A stretch of 64,000 nt of DNA from Paramoeba atlantica (lineage: Eukaryota > Discosea). Shown in pieces: positions 9,713 to 19,866 of the stretch. Position 1 is the stretch's first letter. Each line of letters starts with the position of its first letter. The notes under the pieces were generated by a model, which saw only the letters and a list, made by a program, of their open reading frames with translations, was not told where the DNA came from and made no database searches. The stretch is from the NCBI GenBank assembly GCA_977017575.1, contig CDRNVI010000029.1, positions 868,001 through 932,000 of the forward strand, given 5' to 3'. The position numbers and the translations under genes are program-made.

Positions 9713-10426
9713 TCATACTAATTTTCTTGGAAGAATACAGCGCACGTCCTTTGATTTTGCAAGGTCGTTTTCAAGAAACGTTATCAACTTTGACAATGTG
9801 CTATCAGAAACATCTGACTCTGGCGAAATCTCAAGCCTATCTAAATCTAAATTCAAGTTCTGATCGCTCGTTTCAGATGGAACTGTTCTGATTGGGTCAA
9901 AGTCATACGGTTCGATAACAATGCAATTTTCGCAAAAACCCCTATTTTCATCGATAGAGGTTTCAACAAATGTAGTTGCATTCGGGTTATAAAGGTCAAA
10001 ATACTCATTTTTTATAGCGCCAGGATAGTTTCTAAGCGTGGCGTGGTGCCACTTGTGTTTCAAGTCATCAGGGAAAAAAACTTTAGCATCCTTTCGACGC
10101 ATACTGTCAGAAATTGTGTGCTCTCTGTGAAACACAAACTTGAAATTTATTTCTGGAAACAGATGATTAACTTGTGACAAAGTGTTTTTCCTAGTGTTGG
10201 TCGACCAAATCGCGAGATTGTGGGAACCAGAGAGTTGAGTAAGTACTTGCCGTATACCTGGACGTAACCAGATGAGTTGCGTACCAAGAATGTGTGTGGG
10301 AGGAACAATACTGATGTTACGCCCAGGTAAAACGGTTTTCGCGCGCCTTCTTATGTCGGAGACATGAAGACGTTCCAATAGGACGCCTCGAAGTCCAAAA
10401 ATGAGCAGGCCTTTCGAGGCAGACAT
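9713..10426 (-). CDS. NIF/FCP-type HAD-fold protein, likely inactive
   Basis: I start this at the ATG at 10426 (237 aa, beginning MSASKGLL); the upstream extension has only a TTG. The fold of the FCP1/SCP (NLI-interacting factor) phosphatases is visible. There is an N-terminal strand KGLLIFGLRGVLL, then LRPGIRQVLTQL, NLAIWSTNTRKNTL and FKFVFHREH, corresponding to the conserved RPG, viWT and RE blocks. The catalytic DxDx(T/V) at the first strand is replaced by GLRGV, and the late DD motif reads EPYDF. Both nucleophile aspartates are therefore absent, and I infer a pseudophosphatase that may bind rather than dephosphorylate phosphoproteins. Confidence 0.6.
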   Translation of the reverse strand: MSASKGLLIFGLRGVLLERLHVSDIRRRAKTVLPGRNISIVPPTHILGTQLIWLRPGIRQVLTQLSGSHNLAIWSTNTRKNTLSQVNHLFPEINFKFVFHREHTISDSMRRKDAKVFFPDDLKHKWHHATLRNYPGAIKNEYFDLYNPNATTFVETSIDENRGFCENCIVIEPYDFDPIRTVPSETSDQNLNLDLDRLEISPESDVSDSTLSKLITFLENDLAKSKDVRCILPRKLV

Positions 10427-10599
10427 AATCAAAAGGTAAGGATTCTCCCGATATGTTAATTTGTCATAGAATTTGAACAATACACATTAGAAAAAGAAAA
10501 TTGTTTGAAAATGAATGGGACGCACTTCTTCCAGGGATATTTTCAAATCTTTTGGTTAGCTTTTTTTCAATAAGTAAATATTTGTAAGCTCCCTCGCTG

Positions 10600-10930
10600 A
10601 TCGTCGTGCAGTGACATTGAACCCCGAAGTGGTGGACTTGGCAGTATGCTCTCGGACTGTTGTTTGGACGGATGACTGGAGAGGAAATGCTACATTAAGT
10701 GATGATTTGTGCCACGTGAATCGTCAGCATCATTGGGTCGACCCAAGACCGAAGCCCATGCGCAGACAGTTGAATGCATGGATGGATCCCTCAAAAAGCC
10801 AGTTCTGAATAGCGGTACGGGCACGATCGGACGTGACGACAGCGCCCGCAACGATCGCTTCAAGTTTGGTGGGGAGGTTGTTGACGGCACATTGGGGAGC
10901 ACTTTGGTTATCATCTGCGTATCTCCTGGT
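10600..10930. other. GC-richer intergenic block, possible non-coding RNA
   Basis: This roughly 330-bp block is richer in G+C than the flanking AT-rich spacer and carries no convincing protein. It contains AGTGATGATT (a box-C-like RTGATGA) near 10698 and a CTGA box-D-like tetramer near 10805. It also has several short self-complementary stretches. I do not recognise a snRNA, SRP RNA or tRNA. It could be a structured RNA gene or merely untranslated sequence of the neighbours. Confidence 0.2.
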
Positions 10931-11147
10931 TATCTCCTTATCGGACGTCGAAATGTACTGCAGACAGGTAGAATTTGTTTTAGAGTGATTTTTTTTAAGT
11001 GGTGAAAATTTTTAAAAAACGTAAAAAGGCGCACTTCTGAGTCCTTTTAACCAAATTCTCAAATACTTTTTTCAGTATACTGAAACAAACAGTATAAGAT
11101 TACATGCGAGAGACATACATACACGTACATGTATGAAAAACTAGTAA

Positions 11148-13160
11148 CTATATCGGAGGTTTTACCGGACCTGTTCCCTTCGGAAAAACTCTCATCCCAG
11201 ATAATTTCTGCTTAGGATCAGTAATACCCAAATAATCACCAAAAGTTTGATTTTCGGGGCGCTTCTTTCCTCTCTTCTTTTCCTTGTAATCCTCGAGAAG
11301 TTCTTTCATAATTTTTTCCCGACGATTTTTATTCATTAAAAGAAAAGCACGCTCCTGGTCTTCTGTGGCCTGCATAGATTCAGTGCCCATTTTACGAGGA
11401 TCACGATGAAAGCCTTCCCAGTCCAAGTGTTCTGCGACCTCCAGATCACTTTCAAAACTCGTTTTCGATGTCATAGGAGATTCAGTATGAAGGGCATCCT
11501 CGGTTCCCTGAGTGACAACATACTGTTGTGCCACATGTGTGGAAACGGTACCTGGAACATGAGGTCCTTTCTCTCTTTGAGCTCCAGAGGAATAATCACC
11601 TGGGCGTCCCATAAATGCGTCTTGTCTCGAGGTACCCATCTGTCCAGGCAGTGAAGCTGGATAATACGGGGGAAGGACATCGCTCTCACCATCTTTTTCC
11701 ATCATCTCAGTGTCGGCATCTCGCTTTCGTTCCGCCTCCTCCTCGACAAGCTTGTCCCAGCGACGTTCTTTGGCACCGGAGTGTACTTGCTCCACATATT
11801 TTAGAAACTGTCCCCCATCAAAGTTCCACGGCAATGACACAGTATGCTTTTCCCAGTCAATTTCCAATGGACCAAGTAAAAAAGTCACCTCGTTCCAGTC
11901 ATACGACGCGAGAGAGCCAGATATGGCTTGTAGCTCACGAGCCCATAACATTCTTTGCTCATACGTACAATCCGTGACAAAGGCATCCACCCCGGCTGGA
12001 TTTACTGTCGAGCGGAACTCCCTCAGACAATTTGTGGTTTGTTGAAGCATTGTTTTTGCAATAACAAATACTTCGCGACAGCGAGAAATGGAATTGTCTG
12101 CTTGACAGCGCTCCAAAAAGTCGCTCAGCGACTTCGAGGTCAAGTTGTAGGGCACTATGATCACCCCGTTTTTGCGAAAGCCATAAAAACCGGAAATTTC
12201 AATGGATAACTTTTCCACTCCAGCGAGACGTAAAGTTTCAACCGAATCAAGCAAGGTGGACAGCGCTTCAAGTGAATTTACGTGTGGACAGGATATTATG
12301 ACATCGTCTAAATCGCATGAGTTGCAAAGAGAAGTTATTTCTTGCTCAATACGACGCGCGAGGTCAGTTAATTTTTTGTGCTCCACATGGATCTCGTCGT
12401 GCCTTTCAATTAAAATCTTCTCTACAAATTCGTCCGGATTGAAATCCCACGGAACTGAAATCGTACCGGCCATGTCGGTGCTGACGCCATATCTCTGGCT
12501 TATTAAAAGAGGAATTTCGTACCATAAATTGTAGCGCATTCGAGGTAAATTATCTCGTAGTGTAGTGATCGCAAAAGCACATTGCTTTGGTGATATTTCA
12601 CGGGAGAAAAAGATTAGATCTGCTTCTACCAAATCATCTACTGCTGGTATAGACTCACGATACCACGTTTCCGAAAGGCTCTCGCTGGTTTCCTCCATCA
12701 GAGTGCGCACAGGAGTTTCCTTGCCACGGGGCCGCAGTTGCCGGCGTGCCGTTTCAAGCCGCTCAGCAGCCACATCCTGTGAATGAGAGGCCTCACCAGC
12801 TTCACGATCCAAACACTGGGCTTTTACCAACAACTCTCGGAGAAATGCGTTGATGGATCGCTCCGCCACTCCTTTGTAGGCGTCGCTTGTGTGAAAAGGC
12901 TTCGGAAGCAGAAAAGTACTCTGTACCTCCCCTCCGCCGGATCCATCATCTTCCACTTTGAGATGAAAAGCAATTTTTAGATTTGGCGCTGGTGGGGGTC
13001 GAAGAATTCCATTCTTGAAAGATTTCCCCCATTCTAAAAGTTCATTCAGTTGAGCGACGCTTCGTTCGTTGGCTCTTTGCCATGCAGCATTGCGAGAGAA
13101 GAAGTCAGGATGCACCTTTAGAAAAAACTGGTGAAGAGACTTTTTGTACACACTCTGCAT
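11148..13160 (-). CDS. TCAIM-like protein (DUF4460/DUF4461), J-like N terminus
   Basis: A 670-residue protein starting SVYKKSLHQFFLKVHPDFF. This is a degenerate J-domain-like block with an HPD tripeptide followed by NERSVAQLNELL, as in the DUF4460 start of TCAIM (T-cell activation inhibitor, mitochondrial) family proteins. A central region with repeated strand-helix units (SFYGFRKNGVIIVPYNLTS-like and ISVPWDFNPDEFV / VSLPWNFDGGQFL) resembles the following DUF4461. The C terminus is a basic tail that reads KEKKRGKKRPE. The family is mitochondrial with no settled biochemical role. An acceptor-like AG lies 7 nt before the ATG. Confidence 0.6.
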   Translation of the reverse strand: MQSVYKKSLHQFFLKVHPDFFSRNAAWQRANERSVAQLNELLEWGKSFKNGILRPPPAPNLKIAFHLKVEDDGSGGGEVQSTFLLPKPFHTSDAYKGVAERSINAFLRELLVKAQCLDREAGEASHSQDVAAERLETARRQLRPRGKETPVRTLMEETSESLSETWYRESIPAVDDLVEADLIFFSREISPKQCAFAITTLRDNLPRMRYNLWYEIPLLISQRYGVSTDMAGTISVPWDFNPDEFVEKILIERHDEIHVEHKKLTDLARRIEQEITSLCNSCDLDDVIISCPHVNSLEALSTLLDSVETLRLAGVEKLSIEISGFYGFRKNGVIIVPYNLTSKSLSDFLERCQADNSISRCREVFVIAKTMLQQTTNCLREFRSTVNPAGVDAFVTDCTYEQRMLWARELQAISGSLASYDWNEVTFLLGPLEIDWEKHTVSLPWNFDGGQFLKYVEQVHSGAKERRWDKLVEEEAERKRDADTEMMEKDGESDVLPPYYPASLPGQMGTSRQDAFMGRPGDYSSGAQREKGPHVPGTVSTHVAQQYVVTQGTEDALHTESPMTSKTSFESDLEVAEHLDWEGFHRDPRKMGTESMQATEDQERAFLLMNKNRREKIMKELLEDYKEKKRGKKRPENQTFGDYLGITDPKQKLSGMRVFPKGTGPVKPPI

Positions 13161-13449
13161 TGGAAGCTAAATTCCAGAGCATGGGAGCAACGCTATGAAA
13201 AAGGCATTCATGAGCAAAAGTGCGTTTAGTCGCAAACTAATCTATTTTCTAAGACGACTAGTTGTTTGACTCTCAAAATAAATATTGGCCTCTTATCTTT
13301 TACCTTCGTCTAAGGTAAATAGCATAAAAAATAAGAAAAATTTCATTTTCAAGCTCTTTTTTCATATCCCCCTGCAGACATGTACGAGAAGAAAACGACA
13401 AATTACAATTACTCCGAGCCTTCAACCCTCGTACTATCACTGCACGCAT
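13161..13449. other. Short AT-rich spacer
   Basis: Spacer between two minus-strand genes; nothing recognised in it. Confidence 0.5.
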
Positions 13450-15876
13450 TCAGTGTTTGTCGCTAGCAGCTAAGACCTCTATCCCAAGTTCTTTGGCTCT
13501 TTCACTCAGTTGTTGATCATTCGTAACCAATATAATTTTCGGTGCGAACGGAGAGCTTGGCATTTTTTCGGATATTTGCAGCGTGCCATTCAAGGGAGAA
13601 TGGCACAAGTCCTGGTGAAACAACACGTATTTGATGTATGTGGAGATACATAATAGTTGAGTATCTATTGACCAGTCACCCTGAACCACCCGCGGCCACA
13701 TACATCGCGTGGGAATCTCTTGCGAAAGCGCAAGAAAAGCAATGGGCGGGGGAGTTACGCCCGGGTTTGTAGTCAAGACCGTTTTTGCAGGGGTACTTTT
13801 CAACTTCGACTCGGAAGGTTGCACCCAACCATGCATATGCAAGTTCATGCTTATTCTTGACAATCGACATAGTTTGCACCAAATTTTCCAAAAGTGTTGC
13901 CTCAAACGCTTTGAATGAAATATTTTGTTTCTAGTTGATCTACAAAGTGAGCGTACCTCTCTCGCCACACTAAAGGGGACTAAAATTACGGTGCCTTCAG
14001 TATCGGATAGGATGTGGTCCAAATTGATCCGTTTCCACTTTGATTGGGGCATTTTTGCAGAAACGTGCTCTTGAGTATTTTCATTTTCCCTGCTAACTAG
14101 GTGTGGCTTGAGCCTTAAACCCTTCCCCGAGGTTTTTGCATTGAAGCTTAGTATAATACTAGAATCAAGAATCAATATTTTCAAATGTCGCGCTTCACCC
14201 GTCTCCTGGGGGCGGAACAATGAGCCTTGTGCCTTGTAGTTTGATTCTTGCTCAGTTCCAGGGGTGACCTGTTTCGCTGAGCTGCGCAGATCCGTTCTCA
14301 ATGCAGCGTTTAGGGTATAGCACTCTGGGTCATATTTCTCGGTGAGAAGATTCGTGCGGTTGTACCAACTACAGCATGGCCGGGTACCTGAGATGGAAGG
14401 AAGGTTCATAAATGAATGATTCAATATGCTAGAAATGTGGCGCACAGACTTGTTGCGACCACGAAGCAGATTCCAAAAGGTTTTAGATGTGAGTCGACTA
14501 TTTATGATGTAGCCAGAACGATTCGAAATCATATTTAAATCAATTTTGCATACGAGAGGAGCGTAAAATGAGTAGAGCTTCTGGGCCAAACGAATAAGAA
14601 TCGTGAGTGAACTTGAGCTAAGCGGGAGCGTAAAGCGATTTCCGTCGTAGAAACTATTCGGACGATCAATTAGTTTCATCACGTGCTTTAGTACGGCTCG
14701 GTGAGGTTTTAATTCCCCTGCGGTACGATGCCTGCATACTTTGAGTGCCAAAACAATGTCGACCGAGATCAGCGATACCCATAAGGGGGTATTCGAAAAC
14801 AAATGTCTTATCTGACCTGCAGGTGCAGAAACGTTTGTATCAAAAGATGATTTGCGATCGAGGATTTCTACATAGTTGGTTGCGGAGACTTCGGCATACA
14901 ACGTTAATGCAGTGCACCAATGATTAAAAGCTTCTTTTCGAACATTTTCTAAATATTCGACTTCTCCGAGGTGGGCTGGTAGTTGAGTTTCCTGACTGCT
15001 GTTTCTATTACCTTGTCTGCAAGATGACTTCAATTCAAATGACTTCATCGCACCGAGAAACACTCCACGGTGCGCTATTGGGCATTGCCGAGAAAATATT
15101 TCAAAGGCATCAGTCCACCGAGGCATTAGTTGAGTAAGGAGAGATATCAGTTGTACTTCAGTTTGGCACGTTTTGTTCTCAAAGGCGCGTCGCAATTTTA
15201 AACTTGAGGATCGTTCCTTCCATATGTCCAAACCGATAACCCAAGCGTTTTTGCAGTGGCAGAGAACCTGATGAAGAATCTCGGGCGCTGCTACAAAACG
15301 ACGAAAGTGTCGATTTAAGTAAACCAAAATAGGAGCCGACGGCGTATCTATGTTTTCCAGGAGTGGAACTAAGCTAGAGGCTCCACACGCCATACATTTC
15401 CGTCGAATCGCATCGTGCACGCTCAAAGCGATGATCCACGTTTGGATGCCCTTTGCTTCACTTTCCTTTTGGGGACATAAAAAATTTTCATCAGCGTTTG
15501 GAAGAGCAGTTTCCTGTACTGCACGGTAGGAAGGTTTGAGATTATTATTCAAGTAGCGAAAAATAAGTTGAATGCTGCGAGAAAGTAAGGCCTGCTCTTT
15601 AATGTCAGTCAAATGCGAACAAAGCGTACTGCTTGTAGTCCCCATGAAATTTTGTTTCTGTGGGTTCCATTGGGCCCCTGGTATTGAAGTACCAAAGCTG
15701 GAGGCGCCGACGAATCCTGGCTTGTAGATCAAGCGCTTTCTATTAAAGCTTGAGCTCAGTGACAAAGTAGGAGTAGATGAAGTGCGATGGAATTGAAGCA
15801 CAACTTCAAGGGCCTGAATCCACCCATTGTTGGACAAACAAGCTTTAACTTCCTGTTGGATTAGTTTTGCTGCCAT
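13450..15876 (-). CDS. PPR-like repeats fused to a C-terminal PIN nuclease domain
   Basis: I start this at the ATG at 15876 (808 aa, beginning MAAKLIQQ). The first ~550 residues are helical with Trp-marked units (NGWIQALEVV, NAWVIGLDIW, PRWTDAFEIF, NHWCTALTLY), resembling divergent PPR repeats. The last ~230 residues carry a complete PIN pattern. A strand KILILDSSIIL supplies the first Asp, VPFSVAREVRSL the Glu, SIDTQLLCIS a further Asp, and ILVTNDQQLSERAKELGIEVL-type sequence the final Asp. All four acidic positions expected for Mg-dependent RNA cleavage are present. The layout recalls PRORP (PPR plus metallonuclease), but the nuclease is of canonical PIN type. A mitochondrial RNA endonuclease is the likely role (inference). 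Confidence 0.65.
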   Translation of the reverse strand: MAAKLIQQEVKACLSNNGWIQALEVVLQFHRTSSTPTLSLSSSFNRKRLIYKPGFVGASSFGTSIPGAQWNPQKQNFMGTTSSTLCSHLTDIKEQALLSRSIQLIFRYLNNNLKPSYRAVQETALPNADENFLCPQKESEAKGIQTWIIALSVHDAIRRKCMACGASSLVPLLENIDTPSAPILVYLNRHFRRFVAAPEILHQVLCHCKNAWVIGLDIWKERSSSLKLRRAFENKTCQTEVQLISLLTQLMPRWTDAFEIFSRQCPIAHRGVFLGAMKSFELKSSCRQGNRNSSQETQLPAHLGEVEYLENVRKEAFNHWCTALTLYAEVSATNYVEILDRKSSFDTNVSAPAGQIRHLFSNTPLWVSLISVDIVLALKVCRHRTAGELKPHRAVLKHVMKLIDRPNSFYDGNRFTLPLSSSSLTILIRLAQKLYSFYAPLVCKIDLNMISNRSGYIINSRLTSKTFWNLLRGRNKSVRHISSILNHSFMNLPSISGTRPCCSWYNRTNLLTEKYDPECYTLNAALRTDLRSSAKQVTPGTEQESNYKAQGSLFRPQETGEARHLKILILDSSIILSFNAKTSGKGLRLKPHLVSRENENTQEHVSAKMPQSKWKRINLDHILSDTEGTVILVPFSVAREVRSLCRSTRNKIFHSKRLRQHFWKIWCKLCRLSRISMNLHMHGWVQPSESKLKSTPAKTVLTTNPGVTPPPIAFLALSQEIPTRCMWPRVVQGDWSIDTQLLCISTYIKYVLFHQDLCHSPLNGTLQISEKMPSSPFAPKIILVTNDQQLSERAKELGIEVLAASDKH

Positions 15877-16153
15877 GGGTCTCTTTACTGCTTCCCAAAC
15901 GACCAAAAAACATTAGTTGCCGATTTTTTCGTCGTATGGTCCGACAATGTATTCACGAAAAGAAATCCGAAAAAATACTTCCACTCTCACCTGAACCCCA
16001 AGTACATGAAATAAAAAATTCACGAAATAAAAAAAATCAGCAAGGAGATGTATCGCGGAGAACGAGAGTCGTGTCTGTTTACGTGGAACACGATTTTATG
16101 ATTCACATAACTTTAACAATACGCTTGGACTAAAAATAAACCACCACGCTATC

Positions 16154-17383
16154 CTACCCCAAAGGTCTTTGTAAGGATCCCACAGGCGCCGACGGTTTTT
16201 GTGACTTCCACCCCAGCGTACGTTTGCCTCCAGTAAATTTCCTCCACCGCGTGTACCGCAATCCGCCATACATCACCTGATTCGGCCACCGTAGCATACG
16301 TTCCAGCTGTCGCGTGTCATAGAGCTGCCGTGCCTGTTTCATCCCACCTAGAAACACGCCATCCACAAAGAGCATACAACTCTCCCCGTGGTGTCCCTTA
16401 CGCAGCCTGTGAAGCACAGATTGCCTCATGGTATCTAAAACCTCCGAAGAAGGAGAGGTATTACCCTCTGTAATCATATCTTTCTCGCCTATACTCGTAT
16501 CCCTCCCCTCAGAACGATAATCCGACGCAGTCACAACCCCCTGGGCTAGATCACGCACCTGATTTGAGGAAGGTACCACCAGCACCGGGGTGCCGTTATT
16601 TCTCGTTTGCTCCAGATCTTCTAGCATCCTCTTCAACTCCTCATCCAAATCTAGCACCGCCGGAACCACACGATGTCGAACAATCCACGAACGCACCCGG
16701 TCCGCATCTTCCCGGGAACCGGCTCCAGAACACAGCACCACCACGCGGGAAGCCGTAACGAGCTGTTTTGCAAACCGCTCCACATGATCCTCCCACACCA
16801 CCTCCGGCGTACCCCGGGTAACGACGGGACCGGAATCCTCCGTCTCGCACATCTGCAGCTCCACAAACTCCCGTGTCTTTCCCGCATCAATCGCACGTCG
16901 TAGTGCCGCGACGGCCTTCTCTAAACCCGTCGACCCACACAAACGCTCCCCGGTTTCTTGTTTCATCGAGGAAGCCACCCCTTGATCTTCCCCGATTGGA
17001 TCCTCTAACTTCGTCGCGGTCGTCGTCGTCGTAGAGCCGCAACATGGCTCCTTCTCCTTCTCTTGTGGGGTCTTACCCGTCTCTCCCTCTTTCTCCTGTG
17101 GACTCTTGTTGTTAAGAAAAACCTCCAGCTGTTTGTGAATGCCTTTACGGGTACGGTGCGGGCTCTTGTGTCCAAGGGAGAGGGCTACGTCGGAGGGGGG
17201 GATACCGAGGAAGGTGGCCAGCGCGTGGCGGTACTCCACACGGAGACGGGAGCGGTACTGGGCGAAGGAGAGGATGAAGTCGGGGCGGGGCGCGGTGTGG
17301 AGGTGGTGGTTGTGTTCGAGGAGCACGCGACGGAGGGTCTCGGGGCGGATGAGGAGGGGACGGAGGGGGGTGGGGGAAAGCAT
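16154..17383 (-). CDS. Glutaredoxin-like protein without CxxC
   Basis: A 409-residue protein with GC-rich coding sequence. The C-terminal third has a split thioredoxin/glutaredoxin pattern: VVVLCSGAGSREDADRVRSW followed by VPAVLDLDEEL, then after an insertion MLFVDGVFLGGMKQARQL, which matches the FIxGxxIGG strand-helix of glutaredoxins. The usual CxxC/CPYC site reads CSGAGS, with only one Cys. The N terminus (Pro/Arg-rich, RPLLIRPETLRRVLLEH) could be a mitochondrial leader plus helices; the middle is Lys/Glu-rich low complexity. A structural role resembling thioredoxin-fold mitoribosomal proteins is possible. A long, almost pure pyrimidine tract precedes the ATG. Confidence 0.5.
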   Translation of the reverse strand: MLSPTPLRPLLIRPETLRRVLLEHNHHLHTAPRPDFILSFAQYRSRLRVEYRHALATFLGIPPSDVALSLGHKSPHRTRKGIHKQLEVFLNNKSPQEKEGETGKTPQEKEKEPCCGSTTTTTATKLEDPIGEDQGVASSMKQETGERLCGSTGLEKAVAALRRAIDAGKTREFVELQMCETEDSGPVVTRGTPEVVWEDHVERFAKQLVTASRVVVLCSGAGSREDADRVRSWIVRHRVVPAVLDLDEELKRMLEDLEQTRNNGTPVLVVPSSNQVRDLAQGVVTASDYRSEGRDTSIGEKDMITEGNTSPSSEVLDTMRQSVLHRLRKGHHGESCMLFVDGVFLGGMKQARQLYDTRQLERMLRWPNQVMYGGLRYTRWRKFTGGKRTLGWKSQKPSAPVGSLQRPLG

Positions 17384-18743
17384 GGCGGGAGGGGGGAAGG
17401 TCCGGTAGGGGGAAAAGGGGGAGGGGCGGGGGGTAGAGTAACAAGGCGATAAGGGGTCGTGTCGAGAGTTAGGTTCTGTTATAGTATATTTTAAATGATA
17501 CGGTCGACACCCCGCTAATAGACCCCCGCTACTAGGGACTCTTTTTCGCTATTGCGGCAGTATTCTTCCACATTCTGCCCAGCGCATGGGATTTGCCCCT
17601 TGGTGACGTAGTTATTAGCTGAAGCTGCCTTGTGCCCACTTTTGCTTTGTGAAAACACTTTTTTGGGTTTGGCGTTCTATACAGCCACCAATTTCCGGGG
17701 CGGTCTAAAATTTGTGTCGTATGAGTTTTTGACCTAATTCCTTTGGCATTCAACAGATCTCGAAATTTTAAGCTGTTTTGCGGTATAAATAAAGGTAGAT
17801 TCCATGTTATCCCATATGACCCACTTCATCTGCCTTGACCTCCGGTGCCTGTCACTCAAAGTCATTTTGAACCGTGCGAAACTGTGGTCGTGCAATAATT
17901 AGAAATGTACGGTTATAGTTTTCTCTCAAGGAAGCGAAAGAAAGGGGAAGGAGTCTCCTTCCCCTTCTCCTTCAAGGAGAACATTTCTCATATCCCACAA
18001 ACCTTTCGAGGACAAACGGGTTTAAATAAACATAACCAAACATTTTCAAGTATAAGGAGGGATAGGTTCCAAGCCTATGGATGGATTCCGCTTTTATACA
18101 TCGGCATCGAGATGCGAGTACTACGAAAAATTAGTCGAAGAAGGGCAACAGGCATGGCCACGGATCTCTCTAAATTCAGAACCTTCAACGTTCTAATCTG
18201 TCAGTACGAAAGTCCCCTTCCAGCCACAAGTAGTTTTTCAAACGGCGACCACAAAGAAGGGCCGAGAAATTGTGGTAAAATGATTTTCGTCAATGTGATA
18301 ATGCTTTCGTGGAATCGCAGTTGATGAATCGAAGCGCACACGCGATCGCCACAAGAAAAGGCGCGAGATTGTAGCGCCTTTCACATCCGCTTTCACAAGC
18401 GGATCAATTTGAGATAAGGCAATTGCGTCTCTTCGATTGGATTTCAATGATGCCCGAAAGTAATGGAACGAAATGCCGAGAGAAAATCTCAAATCTTCAG
18501 ACCAGAGTAATGGAAGGAAATGCCAAATCTTCGGACATGGAGTCTAGTAATTTGAAAGACGATAACTTTAAGAGATTAATAGTCAATGCCTCTATAATAA
18601 GGTGGGATTCAACACTTGATGAAAGCAATAAAAAATATCTGAATGAAAACGAAATTCGAGGAACATGAACACAAAAAATACCGCGGCAACGCTAATAGGG
18701 GCGGGGCTACCGGAGCAACGCTAGGATAAGGGAGCATGTCTAA
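17384..18743. other. 1.36-kb spacer with no recognised gene
   Basis: The first ~70 bp continue the GC-rich block; the rest is AT-rich. Short frames exist on both strands (the longest, plus strand near 17905-18324, has no family resemblance). A small hairpin-prone stretch lies at 17945-17980 and another at 18383-18404 (TCCGCTTTCACAAGCGGA). It may hold a decayed mobile element, but I cannot name one. Confidence 0.4.
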
Positions 18744-19586
18744 TCACACGAGACCCCATACTAAGCCAAACAAACGCAAAATAAGACAAATGAGAACAAC
18801 AGCAACTACCCACGTAAGACGCGGGAGATGCACGAGAGACGTTGAGCTCTGTTGAGCTCTGTAATTCCGTGAGAGGGGACGAAGGTCTCGGAAGGGCGTT
18901 GCTTCCTTACGTGGAAGCTGGGTGTACGGGGAAGTACCGACCGGTGTGGTAGGGAGTTTTGAGGCCACACGTGTATCTCCGGGGCGAATGCGAGCATAAG
19001 TCGGCAACCGCTCCATACAGGGAGAAGCAAGCCCCTCTTGTGAGGGGGAGGCTGGGGGTATGCGAAACGGCGAAGGTTTTGTGTTAGGCAAAGGGGATTT
19101 TTCGGGAATTTCATCGGAAAAATCGGTGGGGGCGGATAAGATTGCAGTGCTAGCGTGTTGTTCCACGCTCTCCGAAATAACGGAATTAGTGACTTCACCT
19201 TTGCGTTGCTTACGACGTTCTTGCATATCTTGTAATTTCTTCCACAAATTCTCGTATCGTGCGGGTTTGGTGGTTGCAGGAGGTGACTCGTAGGAAAGCT
19301 TTCGCGAGATTGTCTCGGTAGAGGGAGGCTTCTGCTCACTTGAATCTACGAGAAAGGCAGGCGTTTCAGTGCGACGGGCTTCATTCGAGATTCTATTGTG
19401 GAACTCGTCTTCAATGATTTGGGGTTCATCGGAAGATGAAACTTCATGAATTACGGTAATTTTTTCATGGCTTCGCTTTGCTGGAGAGTTTGTAGGGGAT
19501 AAAATTTGCATTTCCTCTTCCTTAGATAGCTTTCGCACTGAACTGCGATTGCGAGGACCTTTATTAAAATAGGTGAATCCAGGCAT
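18744..19586 (-). CDS. Tail-anchored membrane protein of unknown function
   Basis: 280 residues. The body is polar and disordered-looking, rich in Ser, Pro, Glu and Lys, with a short charged helix KLQDMQERRKQR near residue 125 and many SP/TP dipeptides that suggest phosphorylation. The last ~22 residues are a single hydrophobic helix (WVVAVVLICLILRLFGLVWG) with no following soluble domain, which is the hallmark of a C-terminal tail anchor. I do not recognise the family. The target membrane (ER, outer mitochondrial or nuclear envelope) cannot be told from sequence. Confidence 0.55.
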   Translation of the reverse strand: MPGFTYFNKGPRNRSSVRKLSKEEEMQILSPTNSPAKRSHEKITVIHEVSSSDEPQIIEDEFHNRISNEARRTETPAFLVDSSEQKPPSTETISRKLSYESPPATTKPARYENLWKKLQDMQERRKQRKGEVTNSVISESVEQHASTAILSAPTDFSDEIPEKSPLPNTKPSPFRIPPASPSQEGLASPCMERLPTYARIRPGDTRVASKLPTTPVGTSPYTQLPRKEATPFRDLRPLSRNYRAQQSSTSLVHLPRLTWVVAVVLICLILRLFGLVWGLV

Positions 19587-19866
19587 GTGTCTTATGACAG
19601 ATTAAGATATCTTTCTCTAGTTAATGTTCTCCAATTCAGAGTTATTTATTCTGGTGATGAACAACAAAAACAATCTAGCTACAAACGCTTCACGTTCCGA
19701 GAGATCTCAATTAAATATTTTATTGTGAAGGAAGTTCTTCAGACCTATCTATATAGCCACATCCGAATCTTGTTACAACCCCGACTCATGGGGGAAAGAA
19801 GTTACGTAGGCACAGCACAAATGAGGCAGAAGGAAGCGAAAAATGTACATTCTTCCCTTGGCATCT

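Noticed and set aside
17905-18324. Plus-strand 139-codon frame as a gene
   Set aside because: No family likeness, on the opposite strand to all host genes, in a spacer with other random frames.
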